A stretch of 64,000 nt of DNA from Glaciecola flavus. GTDB taxonomy: Bacteria; Pseudomonadota; Gammaproteobacteria; Enterobacterales; Alteromonadaceae. The translations under genes and the position numbers were made by a program. Within the stretch, counting starts at the first letter, position 1, and each line of letters opens with the position of its first letter. The DNA is taken from NCBI RefSeq assembly GCF_042646125.1, contig NZ_JBHRSW010000004.1:310001-374000 (forward strand). Reading direction: 5' to 3'. Below the pieces are notes generated by a model. The model saw only the letters and a program-made list of their open reading frames with translations. It did not search any database and was not told where the DNA came from. This document shows positions 17,054-25,663 of the stretch, one piece after another.

Positions 17054-18853
17054 TTGTTTTTGCGCCCATCTAGATTTCCGCTCAACGAAAATACTGACTT
17101 CAATTGGAAGATCATTCGTAAACTCTGGCCTTACCTGCTTGAATTTAAATCTCGCGTTTGGCTGGCTATGTCATGCTTAATTGCAGCAAAACTCGCAAGC
17201 ATTGCGCTACCCTTTGTACTCAAACACATAGTCGATGATTTAAACACAGACAACGCCATGACACAGGCTATATCTGCAATTGTTGGTCTAATCGTTGCCT
17301 ATGGTGCTTTGCGGTTGGCAAATGTCTTATTTGGCGAAATCAGAGATACCCTATTTGGCCGAGTCACCGAGCGCGCCATGCGACGCTTAGGGCTGACTGC
17401 ATTTAAACACTTGCACAACTTAGAGCTGGAGTTTCATCTATCTCGGCAAACCGGTGGTTTGTCTCGCGATATCGAAAGAGGTGTTAGCGGCATTAGTTTT
17501 TTAATGCGCTTTATGGTTTTTAATATTGGCCCTACCCTCCTAGAACTCGCTATGGTTGTGGGTGTATTACTCTACAACTACGGCTTTACATTTGCTGGGA
17601 TCATCCTCGCTTCTGTCGTTGCTTATGTTTGGTTTTCGGTAAAGGCAACAGATTGGCGTACAAAGTATGTAAAAGCACAAAACCTGGCTGATAACGCCTC
17701 TAGTACTCGAGCGATTGACAGCTTACTCAACTTCGAAACCGTCCGCTATTTTAGTAACGAAGCCTTTGAAGCCAAACGCTATGATCAAGGCTTGGCGGAT
17801 TGGGAAACAGCGCGCCGAAAAAACCGCTTATCTTTATTTGCCTTAAACGGTGGGCAAGCCCTTATTATTGCACTAGCCATGACATCCATGTTGGGTCTGG
17901 CGGCATACGAAGTCGCGCGTGGTAATATGACGATTGGCGACTTTGTGTTGGTCAATGCCTTTACTATGCAAATATTTATGCCCTTGAATTTTTTAGGCTT
18001 TGTGTACAGAGAAATTCGAGGCTCGCTGGCGAACATTGAAAACTTGTTTGAACTGCTCGAACGCAAACCCAAAATTGCCGATATGCCTGATGCACCCGCC
18101 CTGCAAGTAACAGAAGCGAACATTAGATTTTCCAAGCTATCATTTGCCTACACGCCTGAGCGTCCAATACTCAAAAATATTGACCTCACTATTCGCTCAG
18201 GGCAAAAAGTAGCGGTTGTAGGAGAAAGTGGCTCAGGCAAGTCCACCTTAGTTAAACTCTTATTTCGGTTTTATGACGCACAAAGCGGTAGTATTTTGAT
18301 TGACGATCAGGATATTAAAACCGTCAGCCAGCTAAGCTTACGAAACGCCATTGCCATCGTGCCGCAAGATACCGTACTGTTTAATGATAGTTTGTACGAA
18401 AATATACGCTATGGCCGCCCAGACGCCACTGATAGCGACATTCAGCAAGCCATTGAATTAGCGCACTTGACCCACTTTATTGAAAAGTTACCCAAGGGTC
18501 TCGACACACCCGTTGGTGAACGTGGTTTAAAATTATCAGGTGGCGAAAAACAACGTGTCGCCATTGCCCGCGCAGTACTCAAACAATCCCCTATTTTGGT
18601 CTTTGACGAAGCCACCAGCTCGCTCGATTCGCAATCAGAAAGCGCCATACTAGGCGCCCTCAAAGCGCTAGCCAAAGGGCACACAAGTCTGGTAATCGCG
18701 CACAGACTATCAACTATCGTGGATGCCGATTTAATTGTCGTCATGCACCAAGGAGAAATCGTCGAACAAGGTAGACACGACGAGCTGCTAGCGCAAGGAG
18801 GAAAGTACTACGATTTATGGCGCAAGCAGCATGAAAAGCAAACAAGTGATTAA
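17054..18853 (+). CDS. ATM1/HMT1-type ABC exporter, fused permease and ATPase
   Basis: A half-transporter that works as a homodimer in the inner membrane. Residues about 20-320 hold six membrane helices. The ATPase at about 345-590 has Walker A GESGSGKST, the signature LSGGEKQRVAIARA, Walker B ILVFDEATSSLD and the H-loop VIAHRLSTI. The text around SRQTGGLSRDIERGVSGISFL and FNIGPTLLEL matches the ABCB7/Atm1 branch, whose members export glutathione-linked or heavy-metal compounds; the actual substrate here is not known. The start is uncertain: TTG at 17054 or TTG at 17060, with AAGAG just upstream and no ATG before the conserved part. It is monocistronic, with 155 bases to GH117 and a convergent neighbour downstream. 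Confidence 0.9.
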   Translation: MFLRPSRFPLNENTDFNWKIIRKLWPYLLEFKSRVWLAMSCLIAAKLASIALPFVLKHIVDDLNTDNAMTQAISAIVGLIVAYGALRLANVLFGEIRDTLFGRVTERAMRRLGLTAFKHLHNLELEFHLSRQTGGLSRDIERGVSGISFLMRFMVFNIGPTLLELAMVVGVLLYNYGFTFAGIILASVVAYVWFSVKATDWRTKYVKAQNLADNASSTRAIDSLLNFETVRYFSNEAFEAKRYDQGLADWETARRKNRLSLFALNGGQALIIALAMTSMLGLAAYEVARGNMTIGDFVLVNAFTMQIFMPLNFLGFVYREIRGSLANIENLFELLERKPKIADMPDAPALQVTEANIRFSKLSFAYTPERPILKNIDLTIRSGQKVAVVGESGSGKSTLVKLLFRFYDAQSGSILIDDQDIKTVSQLSLRNAIAIVPQDTVLFNDSLYENIRYGRPDATDSDIQQAIELAHLTHFIEKLPKGLDTPVGERGLKLSGGEKQRVAIARAVLKQSPILVFDEATSSLDSQSESAILGALKALAKGHTSLVIAHRLSTIVDADLIVVMHQGEIVEQGRHDELLAQGGKYYDLWRKQHEKQTSD

Positions 18854-18937
18854 AATAGTATTGCTGTTAATTACTGATAATCGAAGCACCAAATACTGAA
18901 AACTTGACCTTATCCTATTCAAATATTAGTGACATGT

Positions 18938-19315
18938 TTAGTTAATTCCTCTACAAGTCACCCCAAGTAATTTAATACTATCGCCCGTATCAGCGCGCTG
19001 TAGATAGCATGCTTCTTGGCTTGTATACAAATTAAACGTGATAGTTTTTACTTTCGTTTGGGGGTTATTCAGCAACTTTCCCTGTACATCATTATTATAT
19101 GCTTGTTCAACACTCACAGAATGGCTCTGCGTAAATGCTGATTGAGAAAACCTGATATGTCGTCCAAACATGAGCTTACTTGCTGCTGCCTCAATGCTCT
19201 GCTTTGTGTCTAGTGAGGTTTCCGTTAAGACTGCAGGAGTTGACTCCGCCTGCGAGGTAAGCTCACAAGCAGTAGTCAAGGATAAGACAGCCATGAATAA
19301 AAATGCGTTTTTCAT
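18938..19315 (-). CDS. Small exported protein of unknown function coupled to the S41 protease
   Basis: A 125-residue protein with an N-terminal signal (MKNAFLFMAVLSLTTAC). The last residues resemble a lipobox, but with Thr rather than Leu at -3, so lipidation is uncertain. The mature part has a pair of cysteines near the end (EACYLQRADTGDSIKLLGVTC) that could form a disulfide in the periplasm. I do not recognise a family. Its ATG overlaps the stop of the S41 protease gene in an ATGA, the classic sign of translational coupling, so the two are made together. It might assist, be cleaved by or inhibit the protease, but this is inference from position. It is convergent with the ABC exporter. Confidence 0.7.
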   Translation of the reverse strand: MKNAFLFMAVLSLTTACELTSQAESTPAVLTETSLDTKQSIEAAASKLMFGRHIRFSQSAFTQSHSVSVEQAYNNDVQGKLLNNPQTKVKTITFNLYTSQEACYLQRADTGDSIKLLGVTCRGIN

Positions 19316-20955
19316 CGTTCCTGCTCACTCGGCTCTTTTACGTCAATGTAGATACTATTTTCTAATAAAAACGAACGATAACGCGCATCATATATACTGA
19401 CATCAGGCCTTTTTTCAGAGACTTTTTTGGATGCAAATGCAGTCGTTGTCTGGCTTGAAAACACAGGACAAGTCCTATTGTTTATGTGGTGTAATGCAGT
19501 TGCGAGCATAGCCTCGTTTTCGTTACCTAACAATTGCTTGAAATCATCGTTTGCGCGACAGCCAGGCAATTCGTCATCAAAACGTGGATTGTCACTAACT
19601 TTAAAGCCATCAGAGAACTCACCAAAACCTTTGTCGTTCACACCTTGAAACTGAATAGTAAAATATGTGGTTCCACAATTGTCTGTTGGTTCGAAACCAA
19701 AGGGTTTGCCGCAGGTAGTACCACCAATTTGTACGACCTCAATATCGATGCCGCGTAAGCCATTAATTAAAGACTCACTCGCTGAACAAGTGTCTTCAGT
19801 GGTGATTACGTAGACTTTGGACAAACCCAAATTAGGTAACGTATTATTCGTAAAGACACCATTTTCCCAATCGATTTCTCGGTCAAAAAACGGGATAGGA
19901 CGGATTGTGTCGCCTGTCAGCGGATCAATAGTTGGGTGTTGGTCATTAAACTGAAACAACTCAAATACTCGATTATTCGTCTGATTTGGCCCCGCGATCA
20001 TGTACCCCAGCTGTGCTGACATCGCCACTAATCCGCCGCCGTTGTAACGTAAGTCAAGAACCAAATCGGTGACATTTTCATCAACAAAATACTGAAATGT
20101 GTTAATCAACGGGGCTTGAGCCGTGCGTTGGAAACCATCAAAGCGAACATACCCAGTCCGACCGACATCAGTGTCAATAACCTTTGCATTGTTAACGAAC
20201 GAACTGATAAATGTCCCCGAGGTCAGCGTGACACTATATTGGCTGCCATCTGTTCTCTCAAACGTGAACAAAGTTTCGATACCATCTTCGCTTGGAAACA
20301 AAGCCTCATTTATACTGTCAATTTCAGACTGAATATCACTTTCAACAAAATCGATGCTATTGATTTCTACTATTTTATCGCCTCGTTGAACACCGCTGTT
20401 TGCATTAGGTGAACTTGCCTCAATAGACGAAACTGTGAAGTTTCTGGGAGGTGCACTTTCAATGAATGCCCAATTGATGCCATAGCCTGAACTACTGCCA
20501 GTTTCTGCAAAGGATTCGAACTCTTCGGTTGGCTGAGCAAAATGAAAATTGTCTTTTCTAGCGCCAGACATCGTTCGTTCATTTGTAACTAGCACATCAA
20601 AGTATGCCAAGGGAGTCTCAAAGTCCTCTGGGTCTCTGTCAGTAATTTCGTCATACCACAGGTAGGTATTGTTGCTCCATGAACGGAGCCACATTTTTTC
20701 GTCAAAACTTGTACCTCGTGTGTCAGGGTAGGCTTCACCATTGATATCCGGCATGGTTCTAACAATTTCGCACTTGTCTTTAAACTCAGACTCGTCGGGA
20801 AAAACACCGAATTGCCATTGATTGCCATCAGGCGCCACTGGAGGTGGGTTTGGTGTGGTGGGTTGACGAGTTTGTGATGCACTACCGCCGCCATCGCCGC
20901 AGGCACTTAAAAGTGCAGAGAGAGAAAGCGCAGCAAGAATTGGTATGATTTTCAT
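19312..20955 (-). CDS. S41 family (C-terminal processing-type) peptidase lipoprotein
   Basis: A secreted serine protease of family S41 (CtpA/Tsp type). The signal peptide ends in LLSACGDGGG, a lipobox, and a Gly/Ser/Pro-rich tether follows. A PDZ-like segment lies around residues 165-235 (FTVSSIEASSPNANSGVQRGDKIVEINS). The peptidase core carries LVLDLRYNGGGLVAMS and the nucleophile region TTEDTCSASESLINGLRG, in which the Ser after the Cys is the expected catalytic residue, followed by IGGTTCGKPFG. The 547-residue length is normal for the exported S41 group. The ATG at 20955 has a GGAG ribosome site. The downstream 125-residue exported protein overlaps by 4 bases. No partner substrate is evident. 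Confidence 0.88.
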   Translation of the reverse strand: MKIIPILAALSLSALLSACGDGGGSASQTRQPTTPNPPPVAPDGNQWQFGVFPDESEFKDKCEIVRTMPDINGEAYPDTRGTSFDEKMWLRSWSNNTYLWYDEITDRDPEDFETPLAYFDVLVTNERTMSGARKDNFHFAQPTEEFESFAETGSSSGYGINWAFIESAPPRNFTVSSIEASSPNANSGVQRGDKIVEINSIDFVESDIQSEIDSINEALFPSEDGIETLFTFERTDGSQYSVTLTSGTFISSFVNNAKVIDTDVGRTGYVRFDGFQRTAQAPLINTFQYFVDENVTDLVLDLRYNGGGLVAMSAQLGYMIAGPNQTNNRVFELFQFNDQHPTIDPLTGDTIRPIPFFDREIDWENGVFTNNTLPNLGLSKVYVITTEDTCSASESLINGLRGIDIEVVQIGGTTCGKPFGFEPTDNCGTTYFTIQFQGVNDKGFGEFSDGFKVSDNPRFDDELPGCRANDDFKQLLGNENEAMLATALHHINNRTCPVFSSQTTTAFASKKVSEKRPDVSIYDARYRSFLLENSIYIDVKEPSEQER

Positions 20956-21170
20956 AGAATCTCCGTAAATCCATTTTATACAACATCCTTACCCGCAATG
21001 AGCAGGAAGTAAGAAAAGTATACTTAATTCTGCTCGGGTTACAACATTGCAGCTTTCCAACTGAAGCTTGAAAGTCAGCTTCATGGGTGCATTGACTCAA
21101 GCGTTTTCAATTGATAATTACTGCATATTCCGTTTTTAACCCCGCCTTAGCAAGTGACAAATCACTATCA

Positions 21171-21581
21171 TCACTTCCACGGCGGTAAAGTATCAAACTT
21201 AGGCACATTCTCTGGAAAAATAGCCCATGGCGGGGCAGAGGCAGCGTAGATAGACATCTTGGGCGTATAAGTATTTTTCTTAAGTGAAGTTGCGGCAACG
21301 GAATAAAAATTACCCGCGGTAACTTCGGCGCACAACACCGTGCTGCAAGAGTCACAAAAGTGATAGTTGACCGCTTTACCTGAATCACCAACACGGCTGT
21401 ACAACAATGGGGTACCTTTGGTAAAAGTAAAGTTATCTTTTGGTATCCAAAGCCCAAACCATTTATCTGCTCCTGTGAGAGCTTGGCAGTCTTTGCAATA
21501 GCAAAAAATTGAATTAATCGGCTTGTGAACAAAACAAAATTCAATGTCACCACAGTGACAGCTTCCAATTTGTGTTTCCAT
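21171..21581 (-). CDS. GFA / CENP-V family zinc-binding protein
   Basis: A 136-residue member of the GFA (glutathione-dependent formaldehyde-activating enzyme-like) fold, which binds zinc through clustered cysteines. The motifs are in order: GSCHCGDIEFCF near the start, FCYCKDCQALTG (CxCxxC) and YHFCDSCSTVLC. The usual NVAGG-like strand is absent and the tail is short. Most proteins of this family have no proven activity, so no substrate is claimed. The ATG is preceded by a GGA-type site. The gene is divergent from a TetR regulator across 141 bases containing an inverted repeat, which suggests it is a target of that regulator. Confidence 0.85.
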   Translation of the reverse strand: METQIGSCHCGDIEFCFVHKPINSIFCYCKDCQALTGADKWFGLWIPKDNFTFTKGTPLLYSRVGDSGKAVNYHFCDSCSTVLCAEVTAGNFYSVAATSLKKNTYTPKMSIYAASAPPWAIFPENVPKFDTLPPWK

Positions 21582-21678
21582 AATTTTTCCAATTTGGCTT
21601 ATGTATAGTGGTTATGGGATAAAAAGTTATAATGTTTACTTTCTATTCCAAAGGGAGATTCCATACTAAATTGAATTT

Positions 21679-21700
21679 ATATATGATAAAGAACATATAT
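21679..21700. promoter_or_regulatory. Candidate TetR operator in the GFA/tetR intergenic region
   Basis: Perfect 7-bp arms ATATATG and CATATAT separated by 8 bases, 22 bases in all. They lie between two divergent genes, 22 bases before the tetR start. Position, size and symmetry fit autoregulation by the TetR protein and joint control of the GFA gene. The AT-rich composition lowers the specificity of the match. Confidence 0.5.
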
Positions 21701-21722
21701 TAATTTATGACGGCAAAGGCAA

Positions 21723-22304
21723 ATGCCTTATTCAAAAGCACATAAGGACAAAACCCGCGAAAAAATCCTTGAAAACTCATTTGTTCTGTTTGCTACAAAA
21801 GGTTTTGAAGGTGTGACCATCGATGAGTTGATGAAAGATTGCGGACTTACCCGAGGGGCGTTTTATGCGCACTTTGCCAGTAAAGCAGAGCTTTACCGAG
21901 AGGCTTTAAAATATAGAGCCTGCAGTACCAAACTGGCTAATCTTAAGCCGGATAATACATCCAATAGACAATGGTTAAGCTTGTTACTTAATGCATATCT
22001 AAGTTTGGATCATGTCAACGGAGAGCGCACGTTATCCTGTCCATTGGCGTTTTTAGCCGCAGACATAAATATGCAGGACGACACAATAAAAACAGCCTAC
22101 GCAGAGGTCTACTACGGTATGAATACGGCCATTTTAGAATATGCAATAGGCTACTGTGATTGTGACGAACAGGATGTTCTATCTGTGACGGCAATGATGA
22201 TTGGCGCGGTCGCGATCGCCAGAACACTTCAAGACAAAGCATCGATTGATAATTTGCTCTGTGCATGCCGGCGAGAAGCCGGCATCAAATTGGGAGGGAT
22301 ATGA
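21723..22304 (+). CDS. TetR family transcriptional regulator
   Basis: A dimeric repressor, usually released by a small ligand. The N-terminal helix-turn-helix at about residues 10-55 reads TREKILENSFVLFATKGFEGVTIDELMKDCG followed by LTRGAFYAHFASKAELYREAL, the standard TetR pattern. The C-terminal ligand domain (about 60-193) includes LSCPLAFLAADI, similar to regulators of the AcrR/NemR kind that sense electrophiles or drugs; the ligand is not known. The ATG has no strong ribosome site. It is divergent from the GFA gene with a shared inverted repeat between them. After the stop codon there is only a short gap before the convergent coiled-coil gene. Confidence 0.9.
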   Translation: MPYSKAHKDKTREKILENSFVLFATKGFEGVTIDELMKDCGLTRGAFYAHFASKAELYREALKYRACSTKLANLKPDNTSNRQWLSLLLNAYLSLDHVNGERTLSCPLAFLAADINMQDDTIKTAYAEVYYGMNTAILEYAIGYCDCDEQDVLSVTAMMIGAVAIARTLQDKASIDNLLCACRREAGIKLGGI

Positions 22305-22389
22305 CCTTGAATAAAGTAGAGGCTGTTTTCATTTGCAATTTTTGCCTTTCAGTCGAGTTTTATTTCTCATCCCAAGTTTAGCTTACTGA

Positions 22390-23316
22390 CTAAAACTCGT
22401 ACACCTCGGCTTTACTCAACAAGGTATCGGCTTTGATTTTGCTTTGAACACAACGCTTTACTTGTTCATTTGAAAAGACATAGACGCGGTCTTTATTTTT
22501 CTTTGCAGAATCCAAACTAAAATTTTGCAATACAAAGGTAATGTGCTCGTCATTCGGCAAAGCCTTTAAGCCACCACCAAAACTACACAAAGCTTGGCTA
22601 ACTCGGTCTTCGAAGCTTACTAAGAACGACTTGTAGGCTTTCTCACGGGCTTCTTTTTGCTTAGTTACTTGCTCCTTTTTTACGGTCGCAATCTTCTCAG
22701 CTCGCGCTTTGATTTGTGCTTCTTTTTCTTTCACTTTGGCAATCGCTTTCTCAAGTGCTTTGGTTTCTGTGTCTAATTCTGCCTTTGCATTTCTATCGGC
22801 TGCTCGTTGGCGGAAACGCAAGTCCCTAAGCTCGCGCTCATACTCGCGTGATTCCCAAGCCAGTTCACGGCTCTCGTTTTTCAACTCACGCAAGTGCTCA
22901 CTCAACTCATGCATGCCCTCTTCAATTTCGATCATTGCATCCGCTGTGACTTCATTCCAATCGACATCGGTTTTAACTTCAAATGAAAAGTCTTCCCCAC
23001 CGTTAGTGTTAATAGAGAAAATAGGGGTATTAATACCCTCAGGGAAGAATTCGATAAAGCGTTCTGTCAGCCCATCAGAAAAAATAAAGCTGCTCCCAGT
23101 GGTGTTAATTTTAAAAACCACGCCTTGTTTTGCCAAGTATGATGCATCAATTGAACGATACCTGACGCCCTTGGGGTCGCTTTCTTGTTTTAAGCTGGTA
23201 TGAATAATGCCAGACATAATTTCTAGTTCATTGTCCAATCTTTCTAAGTCAGCAGATACAGCCTGATTGATTGCCGCAAGGCTTAACAGGCTAGATAAGG
23301 TGAGTGCTCTGATCAT
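22390..23316 (-). CDS. Exported coiled-coil protein of an ECF sigma operon, function unknown
   Basis: About 308 residues. A signal peptide (MIRALTLSSLLSLAAINQAVSA) precedes a globular part (about 25-125). A highly charged coiled coil rich in Glu, Arg and Lys follows at about 130-225 (SEHLRELKNESRELAWESREYERE and on). The C-terminal domain (about 230-308) contains the cysteine phrases ALCSFGGGLKALPNDEHITFVLQ and VKRCVQSKIKAD. I do not recognise the family. The ATG at 23316 is preferred over one at 23343 because it has a GAGGT ribosome site at good spacing and begins directly with the signal peptide. It is the third gene of the sigma/anti-sigma operon, 16 bases after the anti-sigma gene, so it is probably the envelope output or sensor of that system (inference). 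Confidence 0.75.
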   Translation of the reverse strand: MIRALTLSSLLSLAAINQAVSADLERLDNELEIMSGIIHTSLKQESDPKGVRYRSIDASYLAKQGVVFKINTTGSSFIFSDGLTERFIEFFPEGINTPIFSINTNGGEDFSFEVKTDVDWNEVTADAMIEIEEGMHELSEHLRELKNESRELAWESREYERELRDLRFRQRAADRNAKAELDTETKALEKAIAKVKEKEAQIKARAEKIATVKKEQVTKQKEAREKAYKSFLVSFEDRVSQALCSFGGGLKALPNDEHITFVLQNFSLDSAKKNKDRVYVFSNEQVKRCVQSKIKADTLLSKAEVYEF

Positions 23317-23332
23317 GATGATATACCTCGGC

Positions 23333-24010
23333 TTATTCTTCATTTAAGGTGTCGTTCACTGGTAGCAATGGATCCTGATACGGCGTATCCAGTGAATAAA
23401 TTTCTTGTTGCAATGAGTTGAGTTGCCTCGCGTAAAAGCGCTGATCATCTTCTCGTTGCTCATTGATAAACTTAATTAATTCGGCAAAATCTTCTCTGCG
23501 TTCTTGGCGACTTGAGCTCAATAAATACTCTGTGAGCTGAGCACTACTTTGCTGTTGTTGAGCAGTAAGAGCTTCCACGTATTGCGAAAACATCGCCTGA
23601 TTTGCTTGCTGGTAGTCAGCAATTTTTGTATCAACGAGTGCTGTCATTTGCGCTTGCGAGGGTGCTGACTGAAATCCCATGGTGATGCGCCCTGCTTCAA
23701 CATGGATGTTAAAGCCCGTCACGACCATTGCTATCGCCAACACTGACATCGCCATTGACGTTACTGGCATGCCACTCCATTGCCACCACTTTACTCGCTC
23801 GGTTGCAATAAAGGTGCTTTCCTTATCCCACGCAGGAATATCACTTTGTTCAAATTGTTGTGCGGTAAACGCAACACTGTTAGCCGTTTCGACATGCTGA
23901 GAAAAGCGCTTGTCATGTAGACATAAGTACTCAAATGTTTGTCGCTCTTGCTCGTTTAAGTTGTTCTCCAACCATTTTGCAAGCAGCAGCTCGCGGTCAA
24001 TATCAAGCAT
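23333..24010 (-). CDS. Probable anti-sigma factor with one membrane helix
   Basis: A 225-residue protein. A cytoplasmic N-terminal helical region (LLAKWLENNLNEQERQTFEYLCLHDKRF) resembles the sigma-binding part of anti-sigma factors. One membrane helix lies near residues 80-100 (VTSMAMSVLAIAMVVTGFNI). A periplasmic part rich in Gln and acidic residues follows. No zinc HxxxCxxC motif is seen. The start codon overlaps the sigma gene by 8 bases, the usual translational coupling of sigma/anti-sigma pairs that keeps them in balance. The identification rests mainly on gene order, topology and coupling, because anti-sigma sequences diverge widely. Confidence 0.78.
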   Translation of the reverse strand: MLDIDRELLLAKWLENNLNEQERQTFEYLCLHDKRFSQHVETANSVAFTAQQFEQSDIPAWDKESTFIATERVKWWQWSGMPVTSMAMSVLAIAMVVTGFNIHVEAGRITMGFQSAPSQAQMTALVDTKIADYQQANQAMFSQYVEALTAQQQQSSAQLTEYLLSSSRQERREDFAELIKFINEQREDDQRFYARQLNSLQQEIYSLDTPYQDPLLPVNDTLNEE

Positions 24011-24545
24011 TTTCGACCTCCAAATCCAATTTCAATTTTGCTAAGGCACTGTATAGACGGGATTTCACAGTGTTCGGCGAAATCCCAAGTTGCGCAGCGA
24101 TTTCATCAAACGTGAACTGACCAAAAAACTTGAGTTCGATGATCGCTTTTTGTGCCAGCGGCAGTTTTTGCATGGCATGAGTTAAGGTCGCACTCGCACA
24201 GTCACTCAACATCGTCTGTTCAGGCGTTGCTGCTTCACACGCGGCCTCTGGAATATCTTCATATCCCTGCTCAGGCTTTTTACGCCGATAAAACTCCATA
24301 CAACGATAATGCGCTATCCTAAATAACCAGCCCTTAAAAGCGCCTTCATTACGGAAATTGCCCAAGCTTCTAAACACCGATACAAAGATATCCTGCATTA
24401 AATCAGCGGCATCGTGCCGATTCCCCGTCATCCTCAAGCCATAGTGGAAAATAGCTTGTTCATAGCGCTTTATCAGTGCGAACCAAGCTTTTTTGTTGCC
24501 CTTTAGAGCCTGTTGAACAAGCTGTTCATCACGCTTTTCAAACAC
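24003..24545 (-). CDS. ECF (group 4) RNA polymerase sigma factor
   Basis: A 180-residue sigma-70 factor with only regions 2 and 4. Region 2 contains ADLMQDIFVSVFRSLGNFRNEGAFKGWLFRIAHYRCMEFYRRKK (about residues 45-90), for core and -10 binding. Region 4 ends with QKAIIELKFFGQFTFDEIAAQLGISPNTVKSRLYSALAKLK, the -35-binding helix-turn-helix. The start is GTG at 24545, with AGGA sites just upstream; no in-frame ATG fits. It is the first gene of a three-gene operon with the membrane anti-sigma factor and an exported coiled-coil protein, so it probably answers an envelope signal. An ECF-type promoter was not assigned with confidence. Confidence 0.9.
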   Translation of the reverse strand: MFEKRDEQLVQQALKGNKKAWFALIKRYEQAIFHYGLRMTGNRHDAADLMQDIFVSVFRSLGNFRNEGAFKGWLFRIAHYRCMEFYRRKKPEQGYEDIPEAACEAATPEQTMLSDCASATLTHAMQKLPLAQKAIIELKFFGQFTFDEIAAQLGISPNTVKSRLYSALAKLKLDLEVENA

Positions 24546-24695
24546 ATTCCTGTCCTAAAACCCGTTTATTGTTTGAATATAATGTCGATGTCATTGCGGA
24601 TAAAGTTTGATTGTTTTGCTTTTTTTTGAAGTCGGGTGGTGGTCGATGTAATGGTGGCATTACGCACCCATCGATTTTACTGTGCGCGCGCAGTA

Positions 24696-25523
24696 CTATT
24701 GATCTCCCCTCAACTGAAACTGCTTGGGAGACACACCCACGACTTTTTTGAATACGCGAGCCATAGCTGAACTATTTTCATAGCCAATCGCTTCAGCCAC
24801 TTCATTTACCGGTTTTCCCTTTTTAAGCATTGACCTTGCTAAGGTCATTCGCCAGTCCAGTAAATAACTTGCAGGCGTTTGTCCAATCACGTCTTTAAAT
24901 GAAGCGGCGAATTTGGCTCGCGACATAAACGCTTCGGCTGCCAGTGAGTCCAGTGTCCAATGCTTTGCTGGCTCAGTGTGAATGGCCGCCATTGCCTTCG
25001 CTAACTTAGGATGCGCCAATCCCGCCATTAAACCTGTGGTAATTAAATTGTTTTGCAAACATGTACGCAGTATTTCAATAAGAAACAAATCGAGCCAGCG
25101 ATTAATGGCGGTAATACGTCCATATTCTTCGCTAAACGCCTCCGCAAAGAGTGCATCGCAGATAACCGGAAACTTGGGATATGCTTTCATGGGTAACAAT
25201 AAATGCGAAGGCAAAGCTTTAGCGATAGGGCTGGTACTTATCTTAGCGTATTCCAAGGTTGCGCATACCAAATCTGCACCAGATTCGGCATCTGGAATAA
25301 ACCGGTGCTGCTCTCCTCTTGGGAAGAAAATTACGGTAGGCTCTTCTATTCTTAAGCGTTTGCCACGCTTGTCAATGAGGTCAAGGGCACCAGATTTGAG
25401 AATGTGTAAGTGCCCGCGCTGACCACTCTCTTCAGAAAAATCTTGAAGGTTACACAAATTACCCGTGAAAAAAACGTCAGCCCTCACGCCAAAGGTTTGT
25501 AAAACTAAAGATAAAGGATCCAT
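24696..25523 (-). CDS. AraC family transcriptional regulator with cupin domain
   Basis: A 275-residue regulator. The N-terminal half is a cupin-like sensor (about 10-130: RGHLHILKSGALDLIDKRGKRLRIEEPTVIFFPRGEQHRFIP). The C-terminal third is the AraC double helix-turn-helix (about 175-270: KHWTLDSLAAEAFMSRAKFAASFKDVIGQTPASYLLDWRM...EVAEAIGYENSSAMARVFKKVVGVSPKQFQ). The layout matches the cupin-AraC group that controls redox or efflux genes, but the ligand is unknown. The ATG is at 25523. It is divergent from the YHS-domain gene over 140 bases, so that gene is a candidate target. Confidence 0.9.
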   Translation of the reverse strand: MDPLSLVLQTFGVRADVFFTGNLCNLQDFSEESGQRGHLHILKSGALDLIDKRGKRLRIEEPTVIFFPRGEQHRFIPDAESGADLVCATLEYAKISTSPIAKALPSHLLLPMKAYPKFPVICDALFAEAFSEEYGRITAINRWLDLFLIEILRTCLQNNLITTGLMAGLAHPKLAKAMAAIHTEPAKHWTLDSLAAEAFMSRAKFAASFKDVIGQTPASYLLDWRMTLARSMLKKGKPVNEVAEAIGYENSSAMARVFKKVVGVSPKQFQLRGDQ

Positions 25524-25663
25524 ATCGTTCCAATTATACTAACTGCACACTTTTATAGACCAATTGCGGTTTTATGTCTACAAAAAAACGTATCTTATAC
25601 CTCGTAGTCGTTGAACAACTTATTTAGCAAAAAAATCACACTTACTAATGAGAGGATATAAAC

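Noticed and set aside
21107..21592. Longer minus-strand frame covering the GFA gene
   Set aside because: It is a different frame from the cysteine-motif protein and has no domain pattern; the GFA frame is clearly the coding one.
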